This document shows positions 1-9,498 of a DNA stretch of 64,000 nucleotides, piece after piece. Under the pieces are notes generated by a model. It made no database searches and was not told where the DNA came from. It was given only the letters and a program-made list of their open reading frames with translations. Where the stretch lies: positions 186,472,084-186,536,083 of the forward strand of contig NC_135497.1 in NCBI RefSeq assembly GCF_052857255.1, read 5' to 3'. The translations under genes were made by a program, and so were the position numbers. Every line of letters starts with the position of its first letter. The stretch's first letter is position 1. The DNA is from Amblyomma americanum. Its lineage: Eukaryota > Arthropoda > Arachnida > Ixodida > Ixodidae.

Positions 1-1181
1 TTAGAACAGTTATCGTCACTCATATAACTATAAGATGCAAAAAAAATGTTTTGAGAAAAATGGGTTTCAGGATTTCAAACAGTTGTGTTGGTAATAAAAA
101 AAAAAACTTTCAATACGTATAAAATCCACCAGGCTTATAGCTTGGGCCCTGCTTAGATGTAGCACAGTCTCCTTTTGTGCGAGCTGAAACACATATTTTT
201 TCTGGGCTGTTTCGTGCCCCCAGCTGACGTGCCGCCTTCGACACACTGTCGCAGTCACTGTTGAGGCACGCCTTCGTAGTGTAGTAGCCAGGTTCGATGC
301 CTGCCTGCTTCAAGATGCCCTTTGTGCCTCTGTTTCTATCATTGAGCTGACAGGCAACATCGTAGCACAATTGTGTCATAGCTTGGAGCACAGTTTTTAC
401 AGAATGCCCAGATTGCCTTGCAGCTTTCTGGTGGGAATTTTTGACAAAATCAAAAATATCTGGTTCTGCAAAATCTCCTGAAAGCTTTTGGAGCATACTT
501 CAACAAATTAATTTAAGTTATTAGGCATACGAGGCAGTTTTTAAGCTGAAAGTGCATATGTTGTGAAGTCAGAAGTTTTAAGTTTTGGTTTCTAATGTGT
601 GCCAGAGGGGTTGGAAAATTGCTCATAGTTTGAGTTCACGACGTAATTTTTTTTGCTAAGTATTCATGAATAAACTAGGAACTTGAAAACATAAGAATCA
701 AAAAGGTCTCTTTTTCTCAAAAAATGCATATTTGAACATGGTGACATACCTTAAACCCATCGTTGCAGACTGGCTCCTTAACTTGCATGCTGTAGTAGTA
801 GAAATACTAATAGCTAGCAGCAACTTTCACCTTTGTAATTTTTAATGCTAAAAGATGCACTTATTTTGTTTTTGCTGTAATATGTCGCGGGAAGAAGCAG
901 CCCTCTTGTGCATTCAGACTGAGTTTGGCATGCATTTGCATAAGCCGCAGATAATTTGATGCACTGTTTCAGTTTGATAACTGCATTGTGTTTACTAGGA
1001 TGCTCTCATGTCAGGCTGTGTAATGCACTTGTGCTTAATTTTTGGTTTTCGGCATTCTGTATTTCAAGATCGTATTTCGAGATCATAGCATAGAATTTCT
1101 CGCTTTGGATACTTTCTATGCCAAACATTTCAACCACATTATTGTCTTATTGGCGCTCTCATGCATTTGTTTCTTTTGCAG
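1..1181 (+). other. Intron of PEPCK upstream of its first exon in this window
   Basis: The first recognisable PEPCK exon starts at 1182 in the middle of a codon, so the preceding sequence must be intron. It ends in a pyrimidine-rich tract followed by CAG at 1179-1181. Apart from the transposon-like ORF remnant at 110-496 on the other strand I see only AT-rich, non-coding sequence. The N-terminal coding exons (about 200 residues by comparison with vertebrate PEPCK) lie beyond the left edge. Confidence 0.8.
110..496 (-). pseudogene. ORF remnant, probably the C-terminal part of a mobile-element protein
   Basis: An open frame of 128 codons runs antisense to PEPCK inside its intron. The predicted protein is Lys/Arg/Cys-rich and ends in a Gly-Pro-Ser-Tyr-Lys-Pro-Gly-Gly-Phe stretch. 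In my memory that resembles the Tyr/Gly/Phe-rich tail of uncharacterised transposon-encoded proteins that are abundant in tick genomes; this is an impression, not a database match. Upstream of it (towards 540) the frame has no continuation that I recognise, so it looks 5'-truncated. It could also be a chance ORF. Its intronic, antisense position argues against a PEPCK-related role. Confidence 0.3.
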
Positions 1182-1369
1182 CACCCCCTGTGAACAACTG
1201 GCCTTGCAATCCCGAGAAGACTATTATTTCACACATTCCCGACAACAATGAAATCTGTTCATTTGGAAGTGGCTATGGTGGCAACTCTCTGCTTGGGAAG
1301 AAGTGCTTTGCCTTGCGTCTTGGTTCCATACTGGCCCAAAGAGAAGGCTGGTTGGCGGAGCACATGCTG
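1182..1369 (+). CDS. Pepck: PEPCK exon a (internal)
   Basis: AG acceptor at 1180-1181, GT donor at 1370-1371. It enters with two bases of a split codon and leaves in phase 0. It encodes [12 protein letters not shown] through GWLAEHML, including the oxaloacetate/PEP-binding [12 protein letters not shown] loop and the metal-binding His. Confidence 0.93.
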
Positions 1370-4300
1370 GTTAGTATTTGTCACTGCTGCATATGTACAC
1401 AGTGACGCGGTTAGTTGAACTGCGAAGCCTCAGGCATGTTGTTTATGCGATATTTTCAGATTCTGGGTGTTACAAATCCGAAAGGAGAGAAAAAATACAT
1501 TGCGGCAGCCTTCCCTAGCGCTTGTGGAAAAACAAACTTGGCCATGATGACTCCAACTTTGCCTGGATACAAAGCAGAATGTGTTGGCGATGATATTGCC
1601 TGGATGAAATTTGATGACCAAGGAGTTCTCAGGGCTATCAATCCTGAGTATGGCTTTTTTGGTGTGGCTCCTGGTAAGTGCCCACTTTTTTTTTTTGAGA
1701 ATTTACAGAACAGTAATGAACAACTGCCTAGATTGTCTATTTTTAATGTACTGACATTGCGGTCATCAGTTCCTCATGTGTACGTCGTTACTGCTGCTAC
1801 TAATAGAGTAATCTGGGCCCTCGGATGTTTGGCTATTAGTGTGGCTGTCATTTTAGTTGGCATTCTGAAATGATGTGTGCAGCTTGCTTATTAGCCATCT
1901 ACATGTTGTGTCATTATCCTGTGCAGGCACATCTATGGCGACCAACCCTAATGCGATGAAGACTGTTGAAGAGAACACCATGTTCACTAATGTGGCCGAG
2001 ACAAGTGATGGCGGTTTTTGGTGGGAAGGCATGCCAGAACCCAGCCCAGGCATTCGTATCAAGTCGTGGCGGGGTGAAGAGAACTGGACACGGGCCCTAG
2101 GCACACCTGCTGCACACCCTAACTCTCGATTCTGCACTCCAGCCAGCCAGTGCCCAATCATTGACCCGGCCTGGGAGGACCCCAAGGGCGTGCCAATCTC
2201 TGCTATCCTCTTTGGTGGCCGCCGTCCCCAGGGTGAGTTGGCTTCACTTTGTGCACATATCATGTCTGTTGGCTTGTAAATAGTATATGGTCTAGTCACC
2301 TTATCTTTGTTTGCAAGTAACCTGTAGAAACTTACTACATGAGGAAATTGTCTCTGTAGCAAATGTTCCATCTAATCTTAACAATAGTGTTAAGGGGATG
2401 ATACATCATTGAAACCATAACTCTGTATATCTACAACAACTATACTTTGCTCTCCTGTGCCACCTGAACTTTGCATGCATTAAAAATATTTTTAAAAAGT
2501 CCTGTTTGGAAGCATGTGGAAGTAATTAAGGTAGTCAGTTTCAGTTACTTAGCATTTACATCGTATTTCTGGTAACTTCCTTTGCAGGTGTGCCACTGGT
2601 CTATGAGGCCTTCAGCTGGCAGCATGGTGTATTCATTGGATCAGCCATGAGGTCTGAAGCAACTGCTGCTGCTGAGCATAAAGGTAGGAGACATTGTGAT
2701 CTCATGAGTGTCATTTGCAGTTTTCACTTACTTCCCCATCTTACATCTTGCAGGCAAGGTTATAATGCATGACCCTTTCGCCATGCGGCCATTCTTTGGG
2801 TACAACTTCACGAACTACCAAAGGCATTGGCTGAGCCTCGGGTCCAAGCCAGAAAGGAAGCTTCCCAAGATCTTCCATGTCAACTGGTTCCGCAAGGGCT
2901 CCGATGGCAAATTTCTGTGGCCAGGCTTTGGTGAAAACAGCCGTGTCATTGACTGGATCCTCCGCCGTGTGGATGAAGAAAGTGGCACTGCTAAGGCAAG
3001 CCATCTTGCATGCCATCTTTGCACTACTTTTTAGCAGGCTTTAGGAAAAAATTTTTCAGGGATTCTCAGTTTTTAGTTGCTTTTTGGCATGTGCATATTG
3101 GTGCATAATGTTCATATCGCTCATTGCCAGTAATTTTGCAGACGCTGTTTCATTTAGATATATGTTTAGAATCTGGTAGACACAGTAGGCTCTCACTAAT
3201 GCAAACACCAGCGGTTTTGTCATCATGCACAAATTTACTCTGCCTTGGGGGATTTCGCTAAACATTCAACCACCAGAGGCTCGAATTACCAGAAGTGCTC
3301 CTTTTACTGGGCCGCACTTTTTTTTGCGTGGTTTTGACGTGGTGCGGCTTTTACACGGGACTGGCATTTTTCCATAAAATTTTTTTTACTACAGTGGAGC
3401 CTCGATTAGGCGTCTCACTTTTATGCTGTGACACGAATTTTTGACTAATTAGTGCAGCCCCGGCGAATTCTTCAAATACATAATTCATTAAAAGCATGGG
3501 TGATAGGACGCGCGCCCGGCGACCGACGCGAATTAATTGCCCCGAGTAGAAAAGGTTGCTAGATCACTTTACTCGCAAATGTCGTGTTTCCAAATTCAAC
3601 CGGCAGTAATGATGCTCGACCGGCAGTAGTGATGCAGTGAACGACGGTTCAAAGCGGCTCTGTCTAATGATTTTCAGAAATAAACTGGAGTAAAAGCTCG
3701 GTAATCCAAGCTTGAAGGGACCGAAAAAAATGTTAGAATCATTCGATGTTTGAGTTACCCCGAAAATACTAACAAGAACCTTTGCTTGTATCACAGTAAA
3801 TTTATTTGGCAAAAGACTGGGCAATGGTGTGCTGCTTTTGAGATCAGTGCAACAGTGACTATCAATGCTTTATTGGGTACATACTGTCGGAAGCGTCGAA
3901 GTAGAACTGCTCCGAAATGGTAAAGGCCTCCCAGACATCCTTCAGGGTGCAACGCGGATGCGGTGGTGCCCCCTCACAAGCGGCGGTGTCGAGTGTGAAA
4001 AGACTCCACTGTACAAACAGCGAATGGCACGTGTCGATCATGCAGTTTGGGTGCAATGGAAGAACCACGTGGATGGAAGCAAGGGTCCGAAACGGCGCTC
4101 AACTGGGCTAGATGATAGCAACCGATAGCCGTTGTCGTTGCGTGCTGGCGCGGTGCTCGAAAAAGCGAAACTGAAACTAAGCAGTTGCACTTCTTTGGTG
4201 TCTAGACGGAGCAGCCCCAGAGTTTTTCGACAGCATGCAATTCAAGTGCAAGTAGTGGCTGTTTGGACGGTCACTTGCCATGCCGGTTTTTCCTGCCGAC

Positions 4301-5843
4301 ACTGCCTCCCTTCGGGAGCCTGTTCAAATTAACTGGTGCGAGACCTGAAGCGTCCGAATTGGCAAGTGTTCGACACCTTAGATTTACATGGCTGTCGGCC
4401 GGGATCGCACCTGCAGTTCAAATTATTCGTATTTTCGAATTAACGAATTTTAATGTTACGTTATTGAGTGATGGTAAACTGGTAACAAGTTTACACTTTT
4501 TATAGCAAACTGCAACTAAATTCAAAGCAATTTCGCCGCGGCTTCGGTTCGAAGCATACTAGGCCTGGCGACACCAGGCGAACGGCACACGTTACTGCGG
4601 CGCGTATTTCTCCGGCGCCAGAGCCTGGCGGGCTACACATCGCCACAAGGAAACGTACCGCTAGCTTGTGGGTACGCCCCATTCTAACTTTTGAGCAGCA
4701 TAATGTTTTGGCATTTCTGGTGCGAACGCCGAGCGCACAGGTTCACAGAGCTCTGCGCGTGGGACGCGTCCGTGGTCATCGCATGCAGTTATGTTCTGTT
4801 AGCTCCCAGAGGAACGTATCACGCGGGCAAAATTATGCGTGCATGAAAAATGCTTCTGGCTGACTTTTTTTTTTCTTTTTCGAATTCACAAGGGGACCTT
4901 TACCAGGCTCTCAGATCTTCCTACCTGTCCCCACTGCGAGTACTACTTCCCATCTTTCACACATGCACACGCACACACTAGGGGCCGGCTGAGTTCGAAC
5001 TCAGACAGGTTAACGGCGCCGCATCTGCGGCGCCGTTAACCTGGCATATCCGGCCTCGGCCACTGGTTTTTTTGGCGCCGGAAACATTAAAGAAAGGCAG
5101 TTTGAATTGGGCAAAAAGCGGTTAAAATTAAGCATCTTTAAAATGCATTGGAAACATACTTGGCCAATCAAAATTTGAAATTTGTTTCCATTAACTGAAA
5201 ATGCCGAATCATACGAGTTTTTGGTATTTTTTGGCTGAAATTCATGTGCATATTGTTGAAAATTGCCCATATCACTCATTGCAAGCAGTATTGCAACTTG
5301 TGTTTTCAGCTGAATATGTCGTGCAGTGTACTGGACCCCCACTGCATTTCCCACTTGTGCTTTCTTTGTGTGCATATTTTTTTTTTTTTTTGCTGTAGTT
5401 ACAGCTTATTATTGCACAGCTTTCAATCTGTTTTCTTATACCTTGCATAGATGTGACATCACTCCTCAAAACCTTAGTTTTTTAGCTTCATGGGTTTGTG
5501 TAGTTGAAACAAGCAGAAAAACTAGACAGGCCAAACATTTGGAAAAGTCCTGCTTTGCTTAATGCCTAATTACCAGGGTTGTTTACCACTTTGAGTGACG
5601 GCTACTCTGCTCTCCTGTTACCAGGAATCTCCCATTGGCTACCTTCCTGCGGATGGAGCCTTGAACCTGGATGGCCTTCAGGAGCCGGTGAACATGAAGG
5701 AGCTGTTTGGCCTGAGCAAGGACTTTTGGCTGCAAGAATGCCGTGAAGTTCGCCAATACTTCGACGACCAGCTTGGCAAGGAGCTGCCCAGTGAAATTGC
5801 CCAGGAGCTGGACCAGCTGGAGAAGCGAGTGAAGGCCATGTAG
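1182..5843 (+). CDS. Pepck: Phosphoenolpyruvate carboxykinase (GTP), C-terminal two thirds, six exons
   Basis: PEPCK (EC 4.1.1.32) converts oxaloacetate plus GTP to phosphoenolpyruvate, GDP and CO2, the committing step of gluconeogenesis and glyceroneogenesis. Six exons join in phase: 1182-1369, 1460-1673, 1927-2232, 2588-2683, 2754-2995 and 5625-5843. They give 420 residues plus a TAA/TAG-type stop at 5841-5843. Seen directly: the substrate-site stretch [15 protein letters not shown], the Mn-ligand His in WLAEHML, the kinase-1a P-loop PSACGKTN with the hyper-reactive Cys codon at 1523, the kinase-2 motif [15 protein letters not shown], the [13 protein letters not shown] segment and the WPGFGENSR lid region. 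Every key residue I can check is intact, so the gene looks functional. The start is outside the window, so a cytosolic or mitochondrial form cannot be decided. The last intron has a GC donor. Neighbouring sequence is all repeats. Confidence 0.97.
1460..1673 (+). CDS. Pepck: PEPCK exon b (P-loop and kinase-2 motifs)
   Basis: TTTTCAG acceptor ending at 1459; consensus GTAAGT donor from 1674. It encodes [13 protein letters not shown] through FFGVAPG. It carries PSACGKTN (1514-1537), which binds the GTP phosphates, and GDDIAWMKF, whose Asp binds the catalytic Mn. It leaves in phase 1. Confidence 0.95.
1927..2232 (+). CDS. Pepck: PEPCK exon c
   Basis: GTGCAG acceptor ending at 1926; GTGAGT donor at 2233. 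The split Gly codon is completed correctly. It encodes [37 protein letters not shown] and FGGRRPQG, which form the guanine-binding and N-subdomain contact regions in the family. It leaves in phase 1. Confidence 0.95.
2588..2683 (+). CDS. Pepck: PEPCK exon d
   Basis: TTTGCAG acceptor ending at 2587; GTAGGA donor at 2684. It encodes [15 protein letters not shown] through AAAEHK, including the conserved SWQHGV and [12 protein letters not shown] segments. Phase is consistent on both sides. Confidence 0.95.
2754..2995 (+). CDS. Pepck: PEPCK exon e, ends at a GC donor
   Basis: TTGCAG acceptor ending at 2753. It encodes [16 protein letters not shown] through DEESGTAK, including [10 protein letters not shown] and WPGFGENSR. 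The reading frame runs on past 2995 only into non-homologous sequence. The only junction that keeps frame and family alignment is AAG|GCAAGC, a GC-type 5' splice site joined to 5625. Confidence 0.92.
3392..4011. mobile_element. Candidate pogo/Tigger-type TIR element, 620 bp
   Basis: The left end reads TA then CAGTGGAGCCTCGATTA, like the termini of pogo/Tigger-class Tc1-mariner elements. The right end is CTCCACTG followed by TA, so both ends show CAGTGGAG in inverted orientation and a TA target duplication (3390-3391, 4012-4013). The perfect terminal repeat is only 8 to 10 bp, so the right boundary is tentative. No transposase is recognisable. Confidence 0.42.
4981..5070 (-). repeat. tRNA-like repeat with an 18-bp perfect hairpin
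   Basis: On the minus strand a TGGCCGAGG (A-box-like) segment is followed by an 18-bp perfect inverted repeat (5006-5023 and 5026-5043, 2-base loop). Next comes a T-arm-like stem-loop CTGAG-TTCGAA-CTCAG that contains a B-box. The order resembles a class II (Leu/Ser) tRNA or a SINE head in which the middle arm is replaced by a long hairpin. It is more likely a repeat than a working tRNA. Confidence 0.5.
5625..5843 (+). CDS. Pepck: PEPCK last exon with stop codon
   Basis: TTACCAG acceptor ending at 5624. It encodes [17 protein letters not shown] through LEKRVKAM and a TAG stop. This matches the family C-terminus (SPIGY-P...ALN...MKELF), and the length is as expected. Confidence 0.95.
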   Translation, partial: ESPIGYLPADGALNLDGLQEPVNMKELFGLSKDFWLQECREVRQYFDDQLGKELPSEIAQELDQLEKRVKAM

Positions 5844-6220
5844 AGGGCACCAAGGGATCCCCGTTTCCTCTCCTGTAGTCTTTGTAACCTCTGCGCCATG
5901 ACAAATCTCTTCAAGCTGCCACTACTGTAGTCGTTGACAGCCAAGTGGAGCATGCGTGACTTGTTACCACTTCGTATAATCTGATGTTTAAGTGCAACAG
6001 TCAAGTGCCTTTCGGGACCACACCTGATATAATGAGCAGTTCCATTTTCAGACAGCCCTACTGTTTGCCATTTTTTTAAAGACTACTTGGTCTAGTCTTT
6101 CACAGAAACTTGTAAATAATGTGAAAATGGTTTTTATTTATGAACATTTTTAGCTGTCGAAACAGGTTTGAATGCCTTCTGAGGAATTTTTGGAAAATAA
6201 AGAGAAGCTATTTTTGACAG
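5844..6220 (+). other. Pepck: PEPCK 3' untranslated region
   Basis: Non-coding sequence follows the stop and leads to a canonical AATAAA at 6196-6201. Cleavage is expected about 10 to 30 bases further on. No other gene signal is seen here. Confidence 0.75.
6196..6201 (+). terminator. PEPCK poly(A) signal AATAAA
   Basis: Canonical hexamer 353 bases after the stop codon, and the only one in the first 600 bases downstream. Confidence 0.75.
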
Positions 6221-6623
6221 AGCACACGTGGCCCATTCATTCCTGCTCGCTTACAGTTTTCTGTTGGCTAGTGCTGCAGTAGGCTATGCTACTGCAAGAG
6301 GACCTGACTGCAAGTAGGAGCGCTTGTATTCATTACATCTGTATACATTTGCACAAGACTACGATCCCGATTTTTTTTATTATACTGCCTCGTGAGCTTT
6401 GCTCTAGACTCCAGCAAGATTCTAAGCACTTTACAATAAGCGAGCTGAAATGGCATGTACTGAAATAGTTTTACATGTGAACCCTAGCTTGTGTTCACTA
6501 GAATTAGATTGGTCAGTACGCAGCAGCTTTCATGATTTGACGGACTTTAATGTTCATGAAAAAATACAAATGCTGCACTTTAGAATCAATCAATAAAGCA
6601 AATCATTATTCTCTTCCTAATAC
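6202..6623. other. Intergenic, nothing recognised
   Basis: AT-rich sequence between the PEPCK 3' end and the SINE insertion. I see no coding, RNA or repeat signal that I can support. Confidence 0.5.
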
Positions 6624-6852
6624 CTGCCGCCGCGATGGCTCAGTGTTTATGGCGCTCGGCTGCTGACCCAAAAGACGCGGGTTCGATCCCGGCCGCGGCG
6701 GTTGAATTTCGATGGAGGCAGAATTCTAAAGGCCCATGTACTGTGCGATGTCAGTGCACGTTGAAGAACCCCAGGTGGCCAAAATTTCCGGAGCCCTTCA
6801 CTACGGCATCTCTCGTAGTCTTAGTCGCTTTGGGACGTTAAACCCCCATAAA
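6624..6852 (+). mobile_element. tRNA-derived SINE, Ruka-like, full copy with target duplication
   Basis: Starts with a tRNA-like head (GATGGCTCAGTG A-box, GGTTCGATCCC B-box) and continues with the body common to nine copies in this window (CTGTGCGATGTCAGTGCACG), ending in GGGACGTTAAACCCC. It is flanked by an 8-bp direct repeat CCTAATAC (6616-6623 and 6853-6860). Ruka is the tick SINE described from ixodid genomes; the match to it is from memory. Confidence 0.85.
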
Positions 6853-6860
6853 CCTAATAC

Positions 6861-7599
6861 AAGGGAAACTGACCACAAACGATCTGCAAATCAGCAGTCT
6901 GAGGCGCCACACACAGGCATGGCATATAGAACGTTTTCCGGCGCGCGACAAATTAACACTTGCACGGGATGAAACAAAACCAAAGTACACACTGCTAAAG
7001 ATCTGACAAAATGACACAAAATTTTTCTTGCGCTTGGAGTCAAGTAAAAAAAAAATGTTGCTGTAGACTTCTACATATTTATCAGTGCAAAATGCTCTCA
7101 AACAAAGCATGCAACTGAGCGATTTTTTCCTCATACGTGCCTGCTCTATATCGTTCCGACCAAAGCCTGTGGATTCACATTTCCGTAAGTAAGCTAGTCT
7201 GGCCTCTCCTGCCACCTTAAAGGGGCACTGCGACGAAATTGAAGTTTTCCTGTGTTGTTAGGGCGCTGCTTTCTAATCATGGAGACCACTCTCGACGAGA
7301 ACGGAGCTCTATAAGCTAGGAAGCGCAAAAAAAAGTACGGGTATTGCCATCGCTGGCTATTCCGCACATAGAGTGCGTGCGTCGGCAGATCTATGGGCGC
7401 AGGTCCCAGAGGCTACGGTGCAGCGCCATTCCCTTCAAAACTTAAAAGCCGTTACTACTCTGAATCAACTGGCGGGAATATTTTTGTCCTATTTTAAGTA
7501 TATAAATATTTAATTACATTTATAAACATTTATATTTCAAATATATACACATTGTTCATATAAATTTCGAACACTTTATATTACGTTTGGGTGGGGTGC
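6861..7599. other. Intergenic, nothing recognised
   Basis: Mixed-composition sequence with an AT-rich stretch near 7500-7580. No supported gene or named repeat. Confidence 0.45.
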
Positions 7600-8495
7600 T
7601 TGCCTGAAGCCTGGACTCCATGTACGCGAAAACGCGAAGGCGACGGCGGCAAGCGACGCTGTCGCGCAAAGCAAAATGCATGTGTCACTTGCCGTGTCGC
7701 TCGGATCTGCACCCACAGAAAATTTCGCTCGTCACCCGGGAGTCCCCCACGCGACTGGCCAATCAGAGCCCCCCCAAAGCCGTTTCCGGTTTGTCCACGG
7801 TTTCTCACGGGTATGTCTCACGAAACCAGCCCGTCGTCTTGGTCATCGCCACCGTCGATTAAATATTTGATATTGTAGCTGAGAGGCAGACCCGCATGAT
7901 TTAAATAATTAAAACAATCTACTTGCCGGGTGCGGAGGGCTAACAGCATTTGGAGCGGGCTACGCGAGCGGGTGTACTGCAGGGAGAGATGCGTGTCGAG
8001 CCGCGGGTACCGCCGCTCGATGCACCGTGCCGCTGCGCTCCAACGTGCAGAAACACTCGCGGCGCGCATTCTCACTGGTATATTATAGTTTACTCACGAA
8101 CAATCAGACTGCGGTGACAGTTTATGGGAGTGTTTTTACTAAGCCGGAGTGCACAGGCACCGAACGAAAGCACACCTCACCGTGAATCCGTGATGTGACT
8201 TCGTCTCCGCAAGCATGCCGTTGGTTATCTCCGCTGCCGTTACACCGCTGCCGCAGAGGAAATATTTCTCTTGCCCTGACCGTGAGGCACACTCGCAAAA
8301 TTTTAAGAAAGGGAACAGGTTACGGGAGTGTTTACTAAACTGGAGTGCGCAAAGCACGGAGTCCGCTGTGCACGTCGCCTGCCGCCTTCGCTTGCATGGA
8401 GGTTGCCCACAAGCGACGGAGCGAGCGTCGCCGTGCCGCCTTATCGCGTCGCTCGTTTTTTCGCGCACATGGAGTCCAGGCTTCATTCGGCCAGA
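7600..8495. repeat. Inverted-repeat element (arms about 7604-7680 and 8400-8490)
   Basis: GAAGCCTGGACTCCATGT at 7606 recurs in reverse complement at 8468-8485. The following GC-rich bases (CGCGAAAA, GGCGACGG, AAGCGACG) also pair imperfectly. A second, direct duplication of a GGGAGTGTTTACTAA-type segment occurs at 8125 and 8322. This looks like a non-autonomous DNA element with long imperfect arms. No target duplication was resolved. Confidence 0.45.
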
Positions 8496-8520
8496 ATTAA
8501 TCGAAAATCTTTTTAGTTTG

Positions 8521-8635
8521 CGGTGACGGCGGACCAAAACAAGCTTTCACTCAAATTATCAAGGGGCTTTACAGCAGTGGTACCGGCAGCGCCATCTGCG
8601 CCCACCGGAGGAGCGAGCGCTCTGCCGTTAGCTAC
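8521..8635. repeat. Left part of long-inverted-repeat element X, interrupted by the LTR element
   Basis: This segment (GGCGGACCAAAACAAGC, GGCAGCGCCATCTG, CCGGAGGAGCGAGCGCT) aligns by eye with 31190-31262. The rest of the element resumes at 13777, directly after the LTR retrotransposon. It therefore marks the pre-existing sequence into which that retrotransposon inserted. Confidence 0.65.
8632..8635 (+). repeat. Target-site duplication CTAC, left
   Basis: Identical to 13773-13776 and immediately outside the TG of the left LTR. Four bases is a usual duplication size for Ty3/gypsy integration. Confidence 0.85.
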
Positions 8636-8967
8636 TGTTACGTCTCGCCTACGACGCGCGGTATAGCCGGCGCGGATGCAACGGACGCCGCGGCTTCGTT
8701 CATCGCGGCCGCAACGCCTCCCGCCAAGCGCGTCCAGGCAGGTTTCAGTGCCACGTGTCGTCGTGCGTGCGTGTGTGTGTGTGTGCATGTTGGTGCCCAC
8801 GCTTGTCAAAGCGCGGCAGCCGGGGAGAGGAGCTCCCCAACTGGGAGGCGAGGAGGTCTGACCGGCGCCGGCCTGGCGGACGCGCCCGTCACGTCTGGAC
8901 ATGTTCAAGCGTCGCCGTATCGGACGCCTCTTCCCAAGCCGTTCCTTCTTGCCCTCGACTCCGTGGG

Positions 8968-8974
8968 TATAAAA
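8968..8974 (+). promoter_or_regulatory. TATA box of the 5' LTR promoter
   Basis: TATAAAA in the context CGTGGGTATAAAACGCC, in the middle of the LTR. It sits about 95 bases before the AATAAA, as expected for a U3-R boundary. Confidence 0.7.
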
Positions 8975-9062
8975 CGCCGCTGCCCCGGACGCCGAGGGAG
9001 ACTTCGATTCCTTCCTTCGAGTAACGTGGTCGCCCTGACCGGCTGCTCTTTTGCGATGCCAG

Positions 9063-9068
9063 AATAAA
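9063..9068 (+). terminator. AATAAA in the 5' LTR
   Basis: Canonical hexamer in the LTR. In the 3' copy the equivalent site (13652-13657) would direct polyadenylation of the element RNA. Confidence 0.65.
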
Positions 9069-9498
9069 CAAATTGTTCTGTTGCCAGTCGACTCATCCTT
9101 TGCCGGGACCTTCGGATGTTTCCAGCTTTGCCCCAGGCCGCCAGGCCAACGCTACCCTTGGGGCTTGCAACCCTTTTGCAACAACTGGTTGCCAGCGGTG
9201 AGATCCCGACAACGGAGGCCAGCAGCGAAGATATGCGGTCAACTGTATGCTGAGCAGCACAACGACCATCCGGGAGCAGTGCAACGAGCCCTGTGTGATG
9301 ACTGGTTGCCTGCAGCGGAACGACTGCGCTGAATTCTTGGCTGCAAGGTTTGGTGAGTGCGGGACTTTCTTCTTCTGAGTTTTGCCAGGCTTTTGTTAGT
9401 GTCAGAAACAGAGCTGGTAATTGTGGTTGTCGTTGCTGCCGGGTTAGTTTGCGGCAAGACAATAGTAGGCAGTAGAGAAAGCAGCATTCGGAGCAGCC

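Larger units (their letters stand above)
2996..5624 (+). other. Large GC-AG intron of PEPCK with repeat insertions
   Basis: The intron is 2.6 kb against 70-355 bases for the other introns in the window. The donor is GCAAGC instead of GT; the acceptor is TTACCAG. It holds a putative pogo-like TIR element (3392-4011), a tRNA-like hairpin repeat (4981-5070) and a piece at 3238-3272 resembling the inverted arm found at 56979-57020. ORFs inside it are not supported. Confidence 0.85.
8636..9183 (+). repeat. 5' LTR
   Basis: 548 bp from TGTTACG to GCAACA. It has a TATA box (8968-8974), a poly(A) signal (9063-9068) and a (GT)n tract near 8770 that is one repeat unit longer than in the 3' copy. Confidence 0.92.

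Noticed and set aside
1182..5843. PEPCK as a pseudogene because of the unusual last donor site
   Set aside because: All exons join in phase with every catalytic motif intact, and GC-AG introns are a known functional class.
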